Source: a virus
DNA: 48,549 nucleotides
IMG/VR virus record: IMGVR_UViG_3300020190_000090
Span: 1-48,549 of that record
Direction: 5' to 3' (one strand)
Shown here: piece by piece, positions 6,963-12,348 of the stretch
How positions within the stretch are numbered: the stretch's first letter is position 1
How the letters are laid out: each line of letters starts with the position of its first letter
Notes under the pieces: model-generated
What the model saw: the letters and a program-made list of their open reading frames with translations, nothing else
What the model was told of the DNA's origin: nothing
Database searches by the model: none
Made by a program: the position numbers and the translations under genes

Positions 6963-7379
6963 ATGGGCACTCGTTCTCGCATTGGTATTCAACTTAAAGA
7001 TGATTCCATCCTCTCTGTGTATTGTCATTGGGATGGATATCCTGAGTTTAATGGTGTGAAACTCATTGAACATTTCAACAGTTATGATAAAGCAGCAGAG
7101 TTAATTGATGGTGGTGACATCTCTGCACTGTGGACAAATGTAGGATGGAACAATGAAACTCTGCCTGAATCTGGTCCTCTTTACTATTCTTCTCGTGGTG
7201 AAACTCGTCTTCCTCGTCATGACAACAATATGACTGAGTATCTCACTCAAGATGCAGAAGAGTATGCGTATCTCTATACCACCGACGGAGAGTGGTTGTG
7301 TTATGATACCTGTCAGTGGCACGATGTAACTTATCTTGAAAGGGTAGAGATTCCAATTCCCGTAAGTGCAGAGAATTAA
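6963..7379 (+). CDS. conserved phage hypothetical (TRSRI / YCHWDGYPE family)
   Basis: A 138-residue protein of a family I recall in many phages that opens with M(G/S)TRSRI and carries YCHWDGYPEFNG near residue 20 and GGDISALW near residue 47. The signature is clear but the biochemical role is unknown. I chose ATG 6963 because family members begin there; an in-frame ATG at 6909 would add 18 residues of unlike, proline/threonine-rich sequence. The TAA stop is contained in junction element copy 7. Confidence 0.75.
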   Translation: MGTRSRIGIQLKDDSILSVYCHWDGYPEFNGVKLIEHFNSYDKAAELIDGGDISALWTNVGWNNETLPESGPLYYSSRGETRLPRHDNNMTEYLTQDAEEYAYLYTTDGEWLCYDTCQWHDVTYLERVEIPIPVSAEN

Positions 7380-7410
7380 AGTTAGTAACCTCGAAAGTGT
7401 CCTAGTAGTA
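7374..7410 (+). repeat. 39-bp junction element, copy 7
   Basis: AATTAAAGTTAGTAACCTC, then GAAAGTGTCC and TAGTAGTA. The upstream TAA stop is inside it. It ends in TAC rather than ATG, and the next gene starts 17 bases later. Confidence 0.9.
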
Positions 7411-7426
7411 CAACCACTGACCTACC

Positions 7427-7741
7427 ATGAGAAAGATCGAACGTCAAATCATTCAAGCAATTCAAGAGAACAAAGATCTCAAGATCGCTAACAGTGAAGT
7501 CATCTCATGTTCAAATGTTTCTGATGTTTACCTTCACGGTAATTTGATCGCACGGATTGGTGAAACTTGGATGGAATTGTTTGATGGTGGTTGGCAAACT
7601 AATACTACCAAATCCCGTCTAAATGCACTTCTTTCAGCATTTGGTATGGAAGGAGAGTATATCTTCCAAAAGAACTTTGAGTGGTTCATTAACTATCAAG
7701 GTTCTCCGATTCCTTTCTTCTCTGGTATGAGGTTGAACTGA
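7427..7741 (+). CDS. conserved hypothetical protein
   Basis: A 104-residue protein: N-terminal helix MRKIERQIIQAIQENKD, a beta region (VYLHGNLIARIGETWMELFDGGW), a helix and an aromatic C-terminus. I recall relatives in several phage groups without known function. Its last bases overlap the next start codon by one base (TGATG). Confidence 0.7.
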   Translation: MRKIERQIIQAIQENKDLKIANSEVISCSNVSDVYLHGNLIARIGETWMELFDGGWQTNTTKSRLNALLSAFGMEGEYIFQKNFEWFINYQGSPIPFFSGMRLN

Positions 7742-7866
7742 TGAACAATCTAATTCTTGGAATCATTCTTGGTATTGTATTATCAACGGTTGGATTCAAT
7801 GGATTAGCAAACGTTGGTAATCGTGCCATTCATACAATCGAATCCTTCGCAACATCTAATCAATGA
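7741..7866 (+). CDS. 41-residue single-span membrane peptide
   Basis: A very short ORF whose N-terminal half is hydrophobic (NNLILGIILGIVLSTVGFNG), consistent with one transmembrane segment or an uncleaved signal. It is tightly coupled on both sides: TGATG with the gene before, ATGA with the gene after. A small membrane peptide in an early operon could alter the host envelope, but that is inference. Confidence 0.6.
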   Translation: MNNLILGIILGIVLSTVGFNGLANVGNRAIHTIESFATSNQ

Positions 7867-8057
7867 AGTATTATCAAATCACAAATATCGAGTTTGATTT
7901 TGATGATGAAGATCTGACAGATGAGGAGAAAGATGAGATTGTAAGTGAAGCAAAGAAGTGTCTGTGGGATTCACCTGATGGAGAAGATAGTCTAGCAGAT
8001 GTAATCACCAATAATACAGGTTGGTGTATCAAATCTCTGGAATATACAATCAAATAA
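7863..8057 (+). CDS. small acidic hypothetical protein
   Basis: A 64-residue protein with a strikingly acidic segment (EFDFDDEDLTDEEKDEIVSE) and a C-terminal part containing CLWDSPDGEDSLADVI. It overlaps the membrane peptide by ATGA. Its TAA stop is inside junction element copy 8. Function unknown. Confidence 0.65.
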   Translation: MKYYQITNIEFDFDDEDLTDEEKDEIVSEAKKCLWDSPDGEDSLADVITNNTGWCIKSLEYTIK

Positions 8058-8090
8058 AGTGAGTAACCTCCAAAGTGTTCTAGTAGTATG
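8052..8090 (+). repeat. 39-bp junction element, copy 8
   Basis: AAATAAAGTGAGTAACCTCC, then AAAGTGTTC and TAGTAGTATG. It contains both the upstream stop (TAA) and the downstream start (ATG). Confidence 0.9.
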
Positions 8091-8267
8091 ACACACACGA
8101 ATCCCTACGTTCAAAACCTGATTGAGATGGGTTATGATGAAACTGATGTAAAAGTTGCATCGACGATGTTTCAAAAAAAGACCTTCCCATGTAACATTCA
8201 CGGTCGTCATTTCGAGACTGAAGAACAATACAACCAAGAACTTCACGATTACTTCAACGGACTCTGA
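8088..8267 (+). CDS. 59-residue hypothetical protein
   Basis: A short ORF starting MTHTNPYVQNLIEMGYDETD. The helix-MGY-helix opening is vaguely reminiscent of ubiquitin-associated-type three-helix domains, followed by FPCNIHGRHFETEEQYNQEL. Known function: none. It starts at the ATG of a junction element. Confidence 0.6.
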   Translation: MTHTNPYVQNLIEMGYDETDVKVASTMFQKKTFPCNIHGRHFETEEQYNQELHDYFNGL

Positions 8268-8272
8268 TTGTT

Positions 8273-8401
8273 ATGTTCACCATCAAATACTTCACTCCTT
8301 ATCAACAACAATGGAGGACACAATCATTCTCTACACTTGAAGAAGCAAATCGTATGATTGACTTCTATCGTTCCTGTGGTTCTCCCGCATCTCTCGTCTG
8401 A
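8273..8401 (+). CDS. 42-residue hypothetical protein
   Basis: A tiny ORF (MFTIKYFTPYQQQWRTQSF, then STLEEANRMIDFYR) with a strand-helix pattern like the protein at 6389. It begins five bases after the previous stop and ends in a TGATG overlap with the following gene, supporting translation as part of the same unit. Confidence 0.55.
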   Translation: MFTIKYFTPYQQQWRTQSFSTLEEANRMIDFYRSCGSPASLV

Positions 8402-8634
8402 TGAATCTGAAACTCACAAAGTCTAATCGTAAGTGGTTACATCTCGGTTTCGCACTTGAGTTCTTTATCATTGGTTTGTTTCTTACTACAACCGCAAAGT
8501 CCGAACCTTATAGTGAAAGTGTAAATCGATTCTGTGCAAAGGTTGTTGGTATTCCTTACGCATCTGATAACTTCTCACAAGAAGAATGGGAACGTTTCAA
8601 GTATTGTCGAAACACCCTAAATCCGAAGAATTAA
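8401..8634 (+). CDS. small membrane-anchored or secreted protein
   Basis: A 77-residue protein with a basic N-terminus (MNLKLTKSNRKWL) and a hydrophobic stretch at about residues 15-32 (LGFALEFFIIGLFLTTTA), followed by KSEPYSE. It could be a signal peptide or a single membrane anchor. Two cysteines in the C-terminal part (FCAKVV, KYCRNT) could form a disulphide if exported. Function unknown. The stop TAA is in junction element copy 9. Confidence 0.65.
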   Translation: MNLKLTKSNRKWLHLGFALEFFIIGLFLTTTAKSEPYSESVNRFCAKVVGIPYASDNFSQEEWERFKYCRNTLNPKN

Positions 8635-8667
8635 AGTTAGTAACCTCCAAAGTGTCCTTATAGTATG
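8629..8667 (+). repeat. 39-bp junction element, copy 9
   Basis: AATTAAAGTTAGTAACCTCC, then AAAGTGTCC and TTATAGTATG. It contains the upstream TAA stop and the downstream ATG start. Confidence 0.9.
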
Positions 8668-8847
8668 AACACCACCTCACTCCAAGAAGATTGTCTCTCT
8701 TTAGCACAAGAGATGACAAATGAAATCAACGGTGATCTGTCCTATGTTCCTGATGAAGATGTGAACGATCTGTTATCTAAAGTTACTGAAGATAACATCC
8801 AAGAGATCGCATCTGAACTTGCACAACTCGCATACTGGTTTAACTGA
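8665..8847 (+). CDS. 60-residue acidic hypothetical protein
   Basis: An acidic helical ORF (SLQEDCLSLAQEMTNEINGD, C-terminus ELAQLAYWFN). It starts at the ATG of junction element copy 9 and overlaps the next gene by TGATG. No recognised domain. Confidence 0.65.
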   Translation: MNTTSLQEDCLSLAQEMTNEINGDLSYVPDEDVNDLLSKVTEDNIQEIASELAQLAYWFN

Positions 8848-9107
8848 TGTACTCTAATCTATCCAAGATCAAACCATCACTCAGGACTAAAGGTAACATC
8901 ACTGGTAACTTCGGAAAGACTAAAGTTAAGGCAGGTTCTTCACTCTCTGATCTCGGAATGACTACTAAAGAGAATATCAAGGTGACTACACAAAGTGAAT
9001 ACATCAATCGAATGTATCAAGCACTTGAAACAACTGATGATCCGAAACTTAAGTCCTTTTGTTATAATGAGATCAAGATGTATCTGATCAAGACGAATCA
9101 ATGGTAA
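8847..9107 (+). CDS. small basic hypothetical protein
   Basis: An 86-residue protein with a basic, glycine-containing N-terminus (LRTKGNITGNFGKTKVKAG) and a helical C-terminus (SEYINRMYQALETTDDPKLK). It is the last gene of its group; a long non-coding control region follows. Function unknown. Confidence 0.65.
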   Translation: MYSNLSKIKPSLRTKGNITGNFGKTKVKAGSSLSDLGMTTKENIKVTTQSEYINRMYQALETTDDPKLKSFCYNEIKMYLIKTNQW

Positions 9108-9123
9108 ATCGTTAAATTATACC

Positions 9124-9170
9124 TAAAAACACATAAAAAACGTTAAAAATCAATTAAAAATGTGTTTTTA
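9124..9170. repeat. 11-bp perfect inverted repeat, AT-rich
   Basis: TAAAAACACAT at 9124-9134 is the exact reverse complement of ATGTGTTTTTA at 9160-9170, with a 25-base A/T-rich spacer. It lies directly after the 8847-9107 gene. Confidence 0.8.
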
Positions 9171-9196
9171 AATATACTTAAGTGTTTTTTATTATT

Positions 9197-9215
9197 GATA
9201 ATGATTCTTATTATC
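9197..9215. promoter_or_regulatory. Fur-box-like palindrome
   Basis: GATAATGATTCTTATTATC matches 16 of 19 positions of the classical Fur consensus GATAATGATAATCATTATC. A weaker related palindrome (GATACTGATAC, spacer, TTATC) follows to about 9241. Binding is inference. Confidence 0.45.
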
Positions 9216-9274
9216 ATGTGATACTGATACGAATTCTTATCAATTAAGACCCTTATATACCTCTTTTAATCCTC

Positions 9275-9321
9275 TCAGGTCTTGTGATTATGTGTCTTTA
9301 AATGTGTTCAGGTCTTGTGAT
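9275..9321 (+). repeat. 14-bp direct repeat pair
   Basis: TCAGGTCTTGTGAT occurs at 9275-9288 and again at 9308-9321, start-to-start 33 bp (about three helical turns). Confidence 0.8.
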
Positions 9322-9417
9322 CTAAGGCTCCAAGCATACACGAAGACCCGAAGAATGTCAAGACCCCCAAAGATCACAAAACCCACACACACCCACACAA
9401 AACCATAAGGACTCCAA

Positions 9418-9424
9418 ATAAATA
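9418..9424 (+). promoter_or_regulatory. late-type promoter core ATAAATA
   Basis: ATAAATA immediately upstream of the sigma70-like promoter and 66 bases before the ATG at 9491. The distance is longer than at structural genes, so it is less certain. Confidence 0.4.
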
Positions 9425-9435
9425 CACACACCCCA

Positions 9436-9464
9436 TTGACATTTCCCTTCTGAGATCTTACACT
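9436..9464 (+). promoter_or_regulatory. sigma70-type promoter (TTGACA-17-TACACT)
   Basis: A perfect -35 hexamer TTGACA at 9436-9441 is separated by 17 bases from TACACT at 9459-9464. This is the best host-type promoter I see in the window and points at the gene starting at 9491. Confidence 0.7.
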
Positions 9465-9490
9465 AAGAACATCACCAACGGAGAGAACTT

Positions 9491-9664
9491 ATGACAGTTG
9501 CACATCTTCAAGCACAGAAAGTTCGTTATAGGGTCACTCTGGATCTTGAGGTCTTTAGTGATTTCGATCCGCACCAACTTAACTGGGAGAAAGTATTCAA
9601 ATTGGAACCCGCAGAAAGTGTTTCCGCTTATGTTGAAGACCTGTCAGTTCCTGATCGTTGGTGA
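9491..9664 (+). CDS. 57-residue conserved cyanophage hypothetical
   Basis: Starts MTVAHLQAQKVRYRVTLDLE and ends YVEDLSVPDRW, a sequence I recall as widely conserved in cyanomyoviruses. It has a GGAGAG Shine-Dalgarno seven bases upstream, one of the few in this window, and a strong host-type promoter at 9436-9464, both pointing to high early expression. It is acidic and probably beta-rich; function unknown. A longer overlapping frame from 9498 lacks these signals. Confidence 0.8.
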   Translation: MTVAHLQAQKVRYRVTLDLEVFSDFDPHQLNWEKVFKLEPAESVSAYVEDLSVPDRW

Positions 9665-9704
9665 CACTGAGACCCCTCTACAATCCCCTGTAAGGTGTCT
9701 CTCA

Positions 9705-9736
9705 CAGTTCTTAGGTGTCAGTACACTTAAGGACTG
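9705..9736 (+). terminator. stem-loop, possible terminator
   Basis: CAGTTCTTAGGTGT (9705-9718) pairs with ACACTTAAGGACTG (9723-9736) at 12 of 14 positions around a four-base loop. The 3' arm resembles the CACTTTAAGAACTG core of the 33-bp direct repeat. There is no T run. Confidence 0.5.
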
Positions 9737-9747
9737 ATAATCAAAGG

Positions 9748-9790
9748 AATTAAAGTTAGTAACCTCTAAAGTGTCCCTATAGTGTAAGGG
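9748..9790 (+). repeat. 39-bp junction element, copy 10
   Basis: AATTAAAGTTAGTAACCTC, then TAAAGTGTCC and CTATAGTGTAAGGG. The gene start follows 40 bases later, the longest leader of any copy. Confidence 0.9.
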
Positions 9791-9829
9791 TCACACACCA
9801 GACCCGAAAGACTTCTCAAACACACACAA

Positions 9830-10078
9830 ATGACTGTTACTTACCAGACCAACATTCAGGACACCACCTACAACGGTTGGACGAATTATGAGACCTGGAA
9901 TGTTGCACTCTGGATCAGTAATGATGAGGGTTTTTATGACATCGCTCGTCTTTGTGATGATTATCAGGACTTCGTAGATTCCACTGAGAACTTTATCACT
10001 AAGACCCCAGACGGAGTATCATTTACCAGTGACAAATTGAACTGGATTGAACTCAACGAAATGATTGAAGATCTCTGA
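9830..10078 (+). CDS. NYETWNV-motif conserved hypothetical
   Basis: An 82-residue acidic protein with YNGWTNYETWNVALWISND at residues 14-32. I recall this tryptophan-rich motif from a widespread small phage/bacterial family (I believe DUF7249) without assigned function. The leader between the junction element and the ATG is A/C-rich with no clear Shine-Dalgarno sequence. Aromatic residues suggest a binding surface, but nothing more can be inferred. Confidence 0.75.
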   Translation: MTVTYQTNIQDTTYNGWTNYETWNVALWISNDEGFYDIARLCDDYQDFVDSTENFITKTPDGVSFTSDKLNWIELNEMIEDL

Positions 10079-10155
10079 TCTAGATTATACCTCACTCCTG
10101 TCACAAGAGTATAAACTAGGCACCACACAGTTCACAACACTTTTCTTCTTACATT

Positions 10156-10299
10156 ATGTCTACTCAAGTGATGATCTCTCTTCTCAAGAAAGGTAACACT
10201 GGCTCTGAGATTCTTGAGATTCTCGAAGCACTTACTGACAATACAGTGAGTGACAGTCAAGAGGGTAACACTCCGACTCTTGATGTGATCGAGTTCTGA
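10156..10299 (+). CDS. 47-residue conserved hypothetical
   Basis: Starts MSTQVMISLLKKGNTGSEIL and ends NTPTLDVIEF. I recall near-identical short proteins in cyanophages and some cyanobacteria. It is a helical N-terminus with an acidic tail; no function known. A TATAAA at 10110-10115 lies about 40 bases upstream, without a convincing -35. A stem-loop follows the stop. Confidence 0.7.
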   Translation: MSTQVMISLLKKGNTGSEILEILEALTDNTVSDSQEGNTPTLDVIEF

Positions 10300-10319
10300 T
10301 CAGTTAGATTCACATAAGA

Positions 10320-10360
10320 CTGTCAGTTCTTTATACTTAAGGGACTGACAGTTCTTTATA
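10320..10360 (+). terminator. stem-loop with T-rich tail, possible terminator
   Basis: CTGTCAGTTC (10320-10329) pairs with GGACTGACAG (10342-10351) at 9 of 10 positions, followed by TTCTTTATAG. The two halves also form a 17-base direct repeat with one mismatch (ACTGTCAGTTCTTTATA and ACTGACAGTTCTTTATA). Confidence 0.5.
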
Positions 10361-10377
10361 GTTTTGCCAGTGTTTTG

Positions 10378-10413
10378 GGGGTTTTATGTTAACCCCGGCG
10401 CGGCGTAACCCCG
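10378..10413 (+). repeat. GC-rich island with hairpin and direct repeat
   Basis: GGGGTT (10378-10383) pairs with AACCCC (10391-10396). TAACCCCG occurs at 10390-10397 and again at 10406-10413 around GCGCGGCG. This is an abrupt GC block in an AT-rich 200-base intergenic stretch (10300-10500) that otherwise shows nothing I recognise. Confidence 0.55.
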
Positions 10414-10500
10414 TTTATAAAAATCCATAAGTCCCTAACCTACAAAAGTGTGTACCCGAGAGAGTTTTATAAACCTCATAGATAAAAAAATTCCGGTGAT

Positions 10501-10644
10501 ATGAGAAGACGTAAAACCCCTTATTGGAACTTCTGGAAGGTAGTCTTTGCGGGATGGTTAATACGATATCCACGACAGTGCTTTACGATCTTCGGAGGTA
10601 CGGCCGGGTTTATTATAGTGATCATATATAATGCTGTGAGATAA
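10501..10644 (+). CDS. 47-residue small membrane protein
   Basis: Starts with a basic, aromatic segment (MRRRKTPYWNFWKVVFAGWL) and contains a hydrophobic C-terminal segment (FTIFGGTAGFIIVIIYNAV) likely to span the membrane. The positive-inside pattern predicts a cytoplasmic N-terminus. I recall similar proteins in cyanophages; function unknown. It sits alone between two intergenic gaps. Confidence 0.65.
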   Translation: MRRRKTPYWNFWKVVFAGWLIRYPRQCFTIFGGTAGFIIVIIYNAVR

Positions 10645-10664
10645 AAAATTCCCGGAAAAATTTT

Positions 10665-11003
10665 ATGACTACAGAGGTTCGCCCATGGGGGTTATTTGAA
10701 AACTTATTGGAGGAAATTGATTATAAGGTCAAGAGAATTATTATCTCACCAAATCAATCAATATCACTCCAATATCATTTCCATAGGGAAGAGTATTGGA
10801 TAGTTGTTGAGGGTGATGGAGAACTGACTCATGAGGATACTGTAAGAACTGTAGAGGTTGGTGATAGTGTTTTTATTGGTAAGGAAGATGTACATCGTCT
10901 CAAGGCTGGTAAGAATGGTATCACAATCATCGAGACACAGATTGGTTTATGTGATGAGGATGATATAGTTCGTTTAGAAGATCATTACGGAAGAGTAGAG
11001 TGA
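10665..11003 (+). CDS. cupin, mannose-6-phosphate isomerase type II-like
   Basis: A 112-residue single-domain cupin resembling the C-terminal isomerase domain of ManC/type II phosphomannose isomerase: RPWG at residues 6-9, metal-site residues H38 and H40 with following glutamates in HFHREEYW, a glycine turn VEGDGEL, and a later histidine H77 in EDVHRL. The family interconverts mannose-6-phosphate and fructose-6-phosphate or binds related sugars. With a glycosyltransferase two genes downstream, a role in glycan supply or virion decoration is plausible but inferred. Its stop overlaps the next start (TGATG). Confidence 0.8.
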   Translation: MTTEVRPWGLFENLLEEIDYKVKRIIISPNQSISLQYHFHREEYWIVVEGDGELTHEDTVRTVEVGDSVFIGKEDVHRLKAGKNGITIIETQIGLCDEDDIVRLEDHYGRVE

Positions 11004-11194
11004 TGGAAAAGGTTTATCACATATACGCAAAGGATCGTTGTTTATTTCATTCTATCAAAGAAGAAGATTTTGAAGTTACTTGGAACACCTTAAAGAATAT
11101 GGTAGGTATTATGAGAACTGATTATGAGATTGATGATTTATCTTTTGAGGAGCTTATGGTGAGCCGGAATGTCTCCTTAGAGGGGTCTTATTGA
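11003..11194 (+). CDS. 63-residue conserved cyanophage hypothetical
   Basis: Starts MEKVYHIYAKDRCLFHSI and continues with EEDFEVTWNTLKNMVGIM and DLSFEELMVSR. I recall it as a well-conserved small cyanophage protein. ATG 11003 was chosen over GTG 11000 because it overlaps the cupin stop. It is translationally coupled to the cupin; function unknown. Confidence 0.75.
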   Translation: MEKVYHIYAKDRCLFHSIKEEDFEVTWNTLKNMVGIMRTDYEIDDLSFEELMVSRNVSLEGSY

Positions 11195-11200
11195 CAAGGA

Positions 11201-11207
11201 CTAAATA
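11201..11207 (+). promoter_or_regulatory. late promoter core CTAAATA
   Basis: CTAAATA followed by TGA, 35 bases before the glycosyltransferase ATG. It matches the T4-type late motif seen at the structural genes. Confidence 0.65.
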
Positions 11208-11242
11208 TGACGATAAAATTGATCTGAAGGTTATTTTCAATT

Positions 11243-12010
11243 ATGGCAAAAGGATTTACGGTTAAAGCGGCAGCACCTAAACCTACAGAGAAAGAATGGG
11301 ACTATGGTGTGATTAAGGAACGAATGAAGGGGAAGAGTATTGTATTCTGTCTTCCTGGCCGTGGTTGTTCCTTTATTTTCTTGAAAGCATTTGTTCAACT
11401 CTGTTTTGATATGGTTCAAAATGGAATGAGTATTCAAATCTCTCAAGACTATTCTTCCATGGTGAACTTTGCTCGTTGTAAAGTTCTTGGAGCAAACGTA
11501 CTTCGTGGACCCAAACAGATTCCTTGGGATGGCAAACTTCAATATGATTATCAACTTTGGATTGATAGTGATATTGTCTTTGATACCAATAAGTTCTGGC
11601 AACTCTGTGATCTTGCTCTGAATGAAGAAGGGGAAGAAAAAGAAATCGTTGCTGGTTGGTATGCAACTGAAGATGGTCATACTACTTCAGTTGCTCATTG
11701 GTTAGAAGAAGATGATTTCCGTCGTAATGGTGGAGTCATGAATCATGAAACTGTTGAATCGATTAGTAAGCGTCGTAAACCATTTACAGTAGATTACACT
11801 GGATTTGGTTGGGTTCTGATTAAGAAAGGTGTATTTGAAAATCTTGAATACCCTTGGTTTGCTCCTAAGATGCAAGTCTTTGAATCTGGAGCAGTTCAAG
11901 ATATGTGTGGTGAAGATGTATCATTCTGTCTTGATGCAAAAGAACAGGGATTTGATATCTGGTGTGATCCTCGTATTCGTGTGGGACATGAAAAAACTCG
12001 TGTAATCTAA
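11243..12010 (+). CDS. GT-A-type glycosyltransferase
   Basis: A 255-residue protein with a GT-A fold pattern: an N-terminal KSIVFCLPGRGCS strand/loop, a nucleotide-binding core, the metal-binding DxD as WIDSDIVF (D108, D110), an acceptor-side loop VDYTGFGWVLIKK, GEDVSFC (catalytic-acid region) and a C-terminal metal-ligand-type histidine GHEKT (H249). It should transfer a sugar from a nucleotide-sugar donor. A late promoter upstream suggests virion glycosylation rather than DNA modification, but the acceptor is unknown. I recall an orthologue beside gene 25 in many cyanomyoviruses. It overlaps the next gene by one base (TAATG). Confidence 0.85.
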   Translation: MAKGFTVKAAAPKPTEKEWDYGVIKERMKGKSIVFCLPGRGCSFIFLKAFVQLCFDMVQNGMSIQISQDYSSMVNFARCKVLGANVLRGPKQIPWDGKLQYDYQLWIDSDIVFDTNKFWQLCDLALNEEGEEKEIVAGWYATEDGHTTSVAHWLEEDDFRRNGGVMNHETVESISKRRKPFTVDYTGFGWVLIKKGVFENLEYPWFAPKMQVFESGAVQDMCGEDVSFCLDAKEQGFDIWCDPRIRVGHEKTRVI

Positions 12011-12156
12011 TGGCATTTAATATCTTATACAAAGGACGTAAGATATATCAGAACCTCAGTTATGAAGAATGTACTGAGGTTCTTGACGAACTCTCCTCCA
12101 AGTACTACACTGAAGAGGAATTTGATATTGAACAACTCGAACTGGAGGAAATCTAA
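12010..12156 (+). CDS. 48-residue conserved cyanophage hypothetical
   Basis: Starts MAFNILYKGRKIYQNLSYEE and ends in an acidic tail. A beta hairpin followed by a helix (CTEVLDELSSKYY) is likely. Conserved between the glycosyltransferase and gene 25 in the cyanophages I recall. One-base overlaps (TAATG) on both sides place it in a coupled late operon. Confidence 0.75.
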   Translation: MAFNILYKGRKIYQNLSYEECTEVLDELSSKYYTEEEFDIEQLELEEI

Positions 12157-12299
12157 TGGCTAAAGGTGGATCAAATAAAACTGTATTTGAATCAGGAGAA
12201 CCAAAGAAGACACGTCAGGGACGTTCTGCACGGACTCTTCTCTCTGCCACATCTCGAAATGGTCGAAAGAAAAGGTATCGTGGTCAAGGTAAAGGTTAA
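12156..12299 (+). CDS. 47-residue basic protein
   Basis: Starts MAKGGSNKTVFESGEPKKTR and ends GRKKRYRGQGKG. Very rich in Lys/Arg/Gly and probably disordered, so it may bind nucleic acid. I recall it as strongly conserved in cyanomyoviruses. It closes the operon: a strong intrinsic terminator begins 13 bases after its stop. Confidence 0.75.
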   Translation: MAKGGSNKTVFESGEPKKTRQGRSARTLLSATSRNGRKKRYRGQGKG

Positions 12300-12312
12300 T
12301 AGTATAGATAGA

Positions 12313-12338
12313 GCAGGAAGAAATTCCTGCTTTTTTTT
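12313..12338 (+). terminator. intrinsic terminator
   Basis: GCAGGAA (12313-12319) and TTCCTGC (12324-12330) form a perfect stem closed by a GAAA tetraloop and followed by eight T residues. It is the clearest Rho-independent terminator in the window. Confidence 0.93.
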
Positions 12339-12348
12339 GTATCAATTT

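Larger units (their letters stand above)
9108..9490 (+). other. 383-bp non-coding control region, possible origin
   Basis: No supported gene. From left to right it holds an AT-rich stretch with an 11-bp inverted repeat (9124-9134 and 9160-9170), a Fur-box-like palindrome (9197-9215), a 14-bp direct repeat TCAGGTCTTGTGAT (9275-9288 and 9308-9321), and a distant inverted copy of GGTCTTGTGATC (9311-9322 against 9372-9383, 11 of 12). A G-poor CA-rich tract spans about 9340-9435. A late-type ATAAATA (9418-9424) and a sigma70-like promoter (9436-9464) come last. This is the largest intergenic space in the window. Confidence 0.7.

Noticed and set aside
8088-8267. UBA-like domain (LIEMGY)
   Set aside because: Only a few residues fit and ubiquitin-binding makes no sense in this host; kept as hypothetical.
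9498-9737. 79-codon plus-strand frame
   Set aside because: It overlaps the 9491-9664 gene in another frame; the latter has a Shine-Dalgarno, a strong promoter and a conserved sequence, and this frame runs through the stem-loop at 9705.
283-9790. The ten repeats as a CRISPR array
   Set aside because: Spacing is irregular (hundreds of bases to kilobases), the spacers are genes, and no cas genes are present.
10085-10115. TTATAC...TATAAA as a promoter for the gene at 10156
   Set aside because: The spacer is 19 bases and the -35 is poor; in AT-rich DNA this is close to chance.
12166-12348. Longer N-terminus for the protein starting at 12349
   Set aside because: It would overlap the conserved basic protein out of frame and read through the intrinsic terminator; a start at 12349 fits better.
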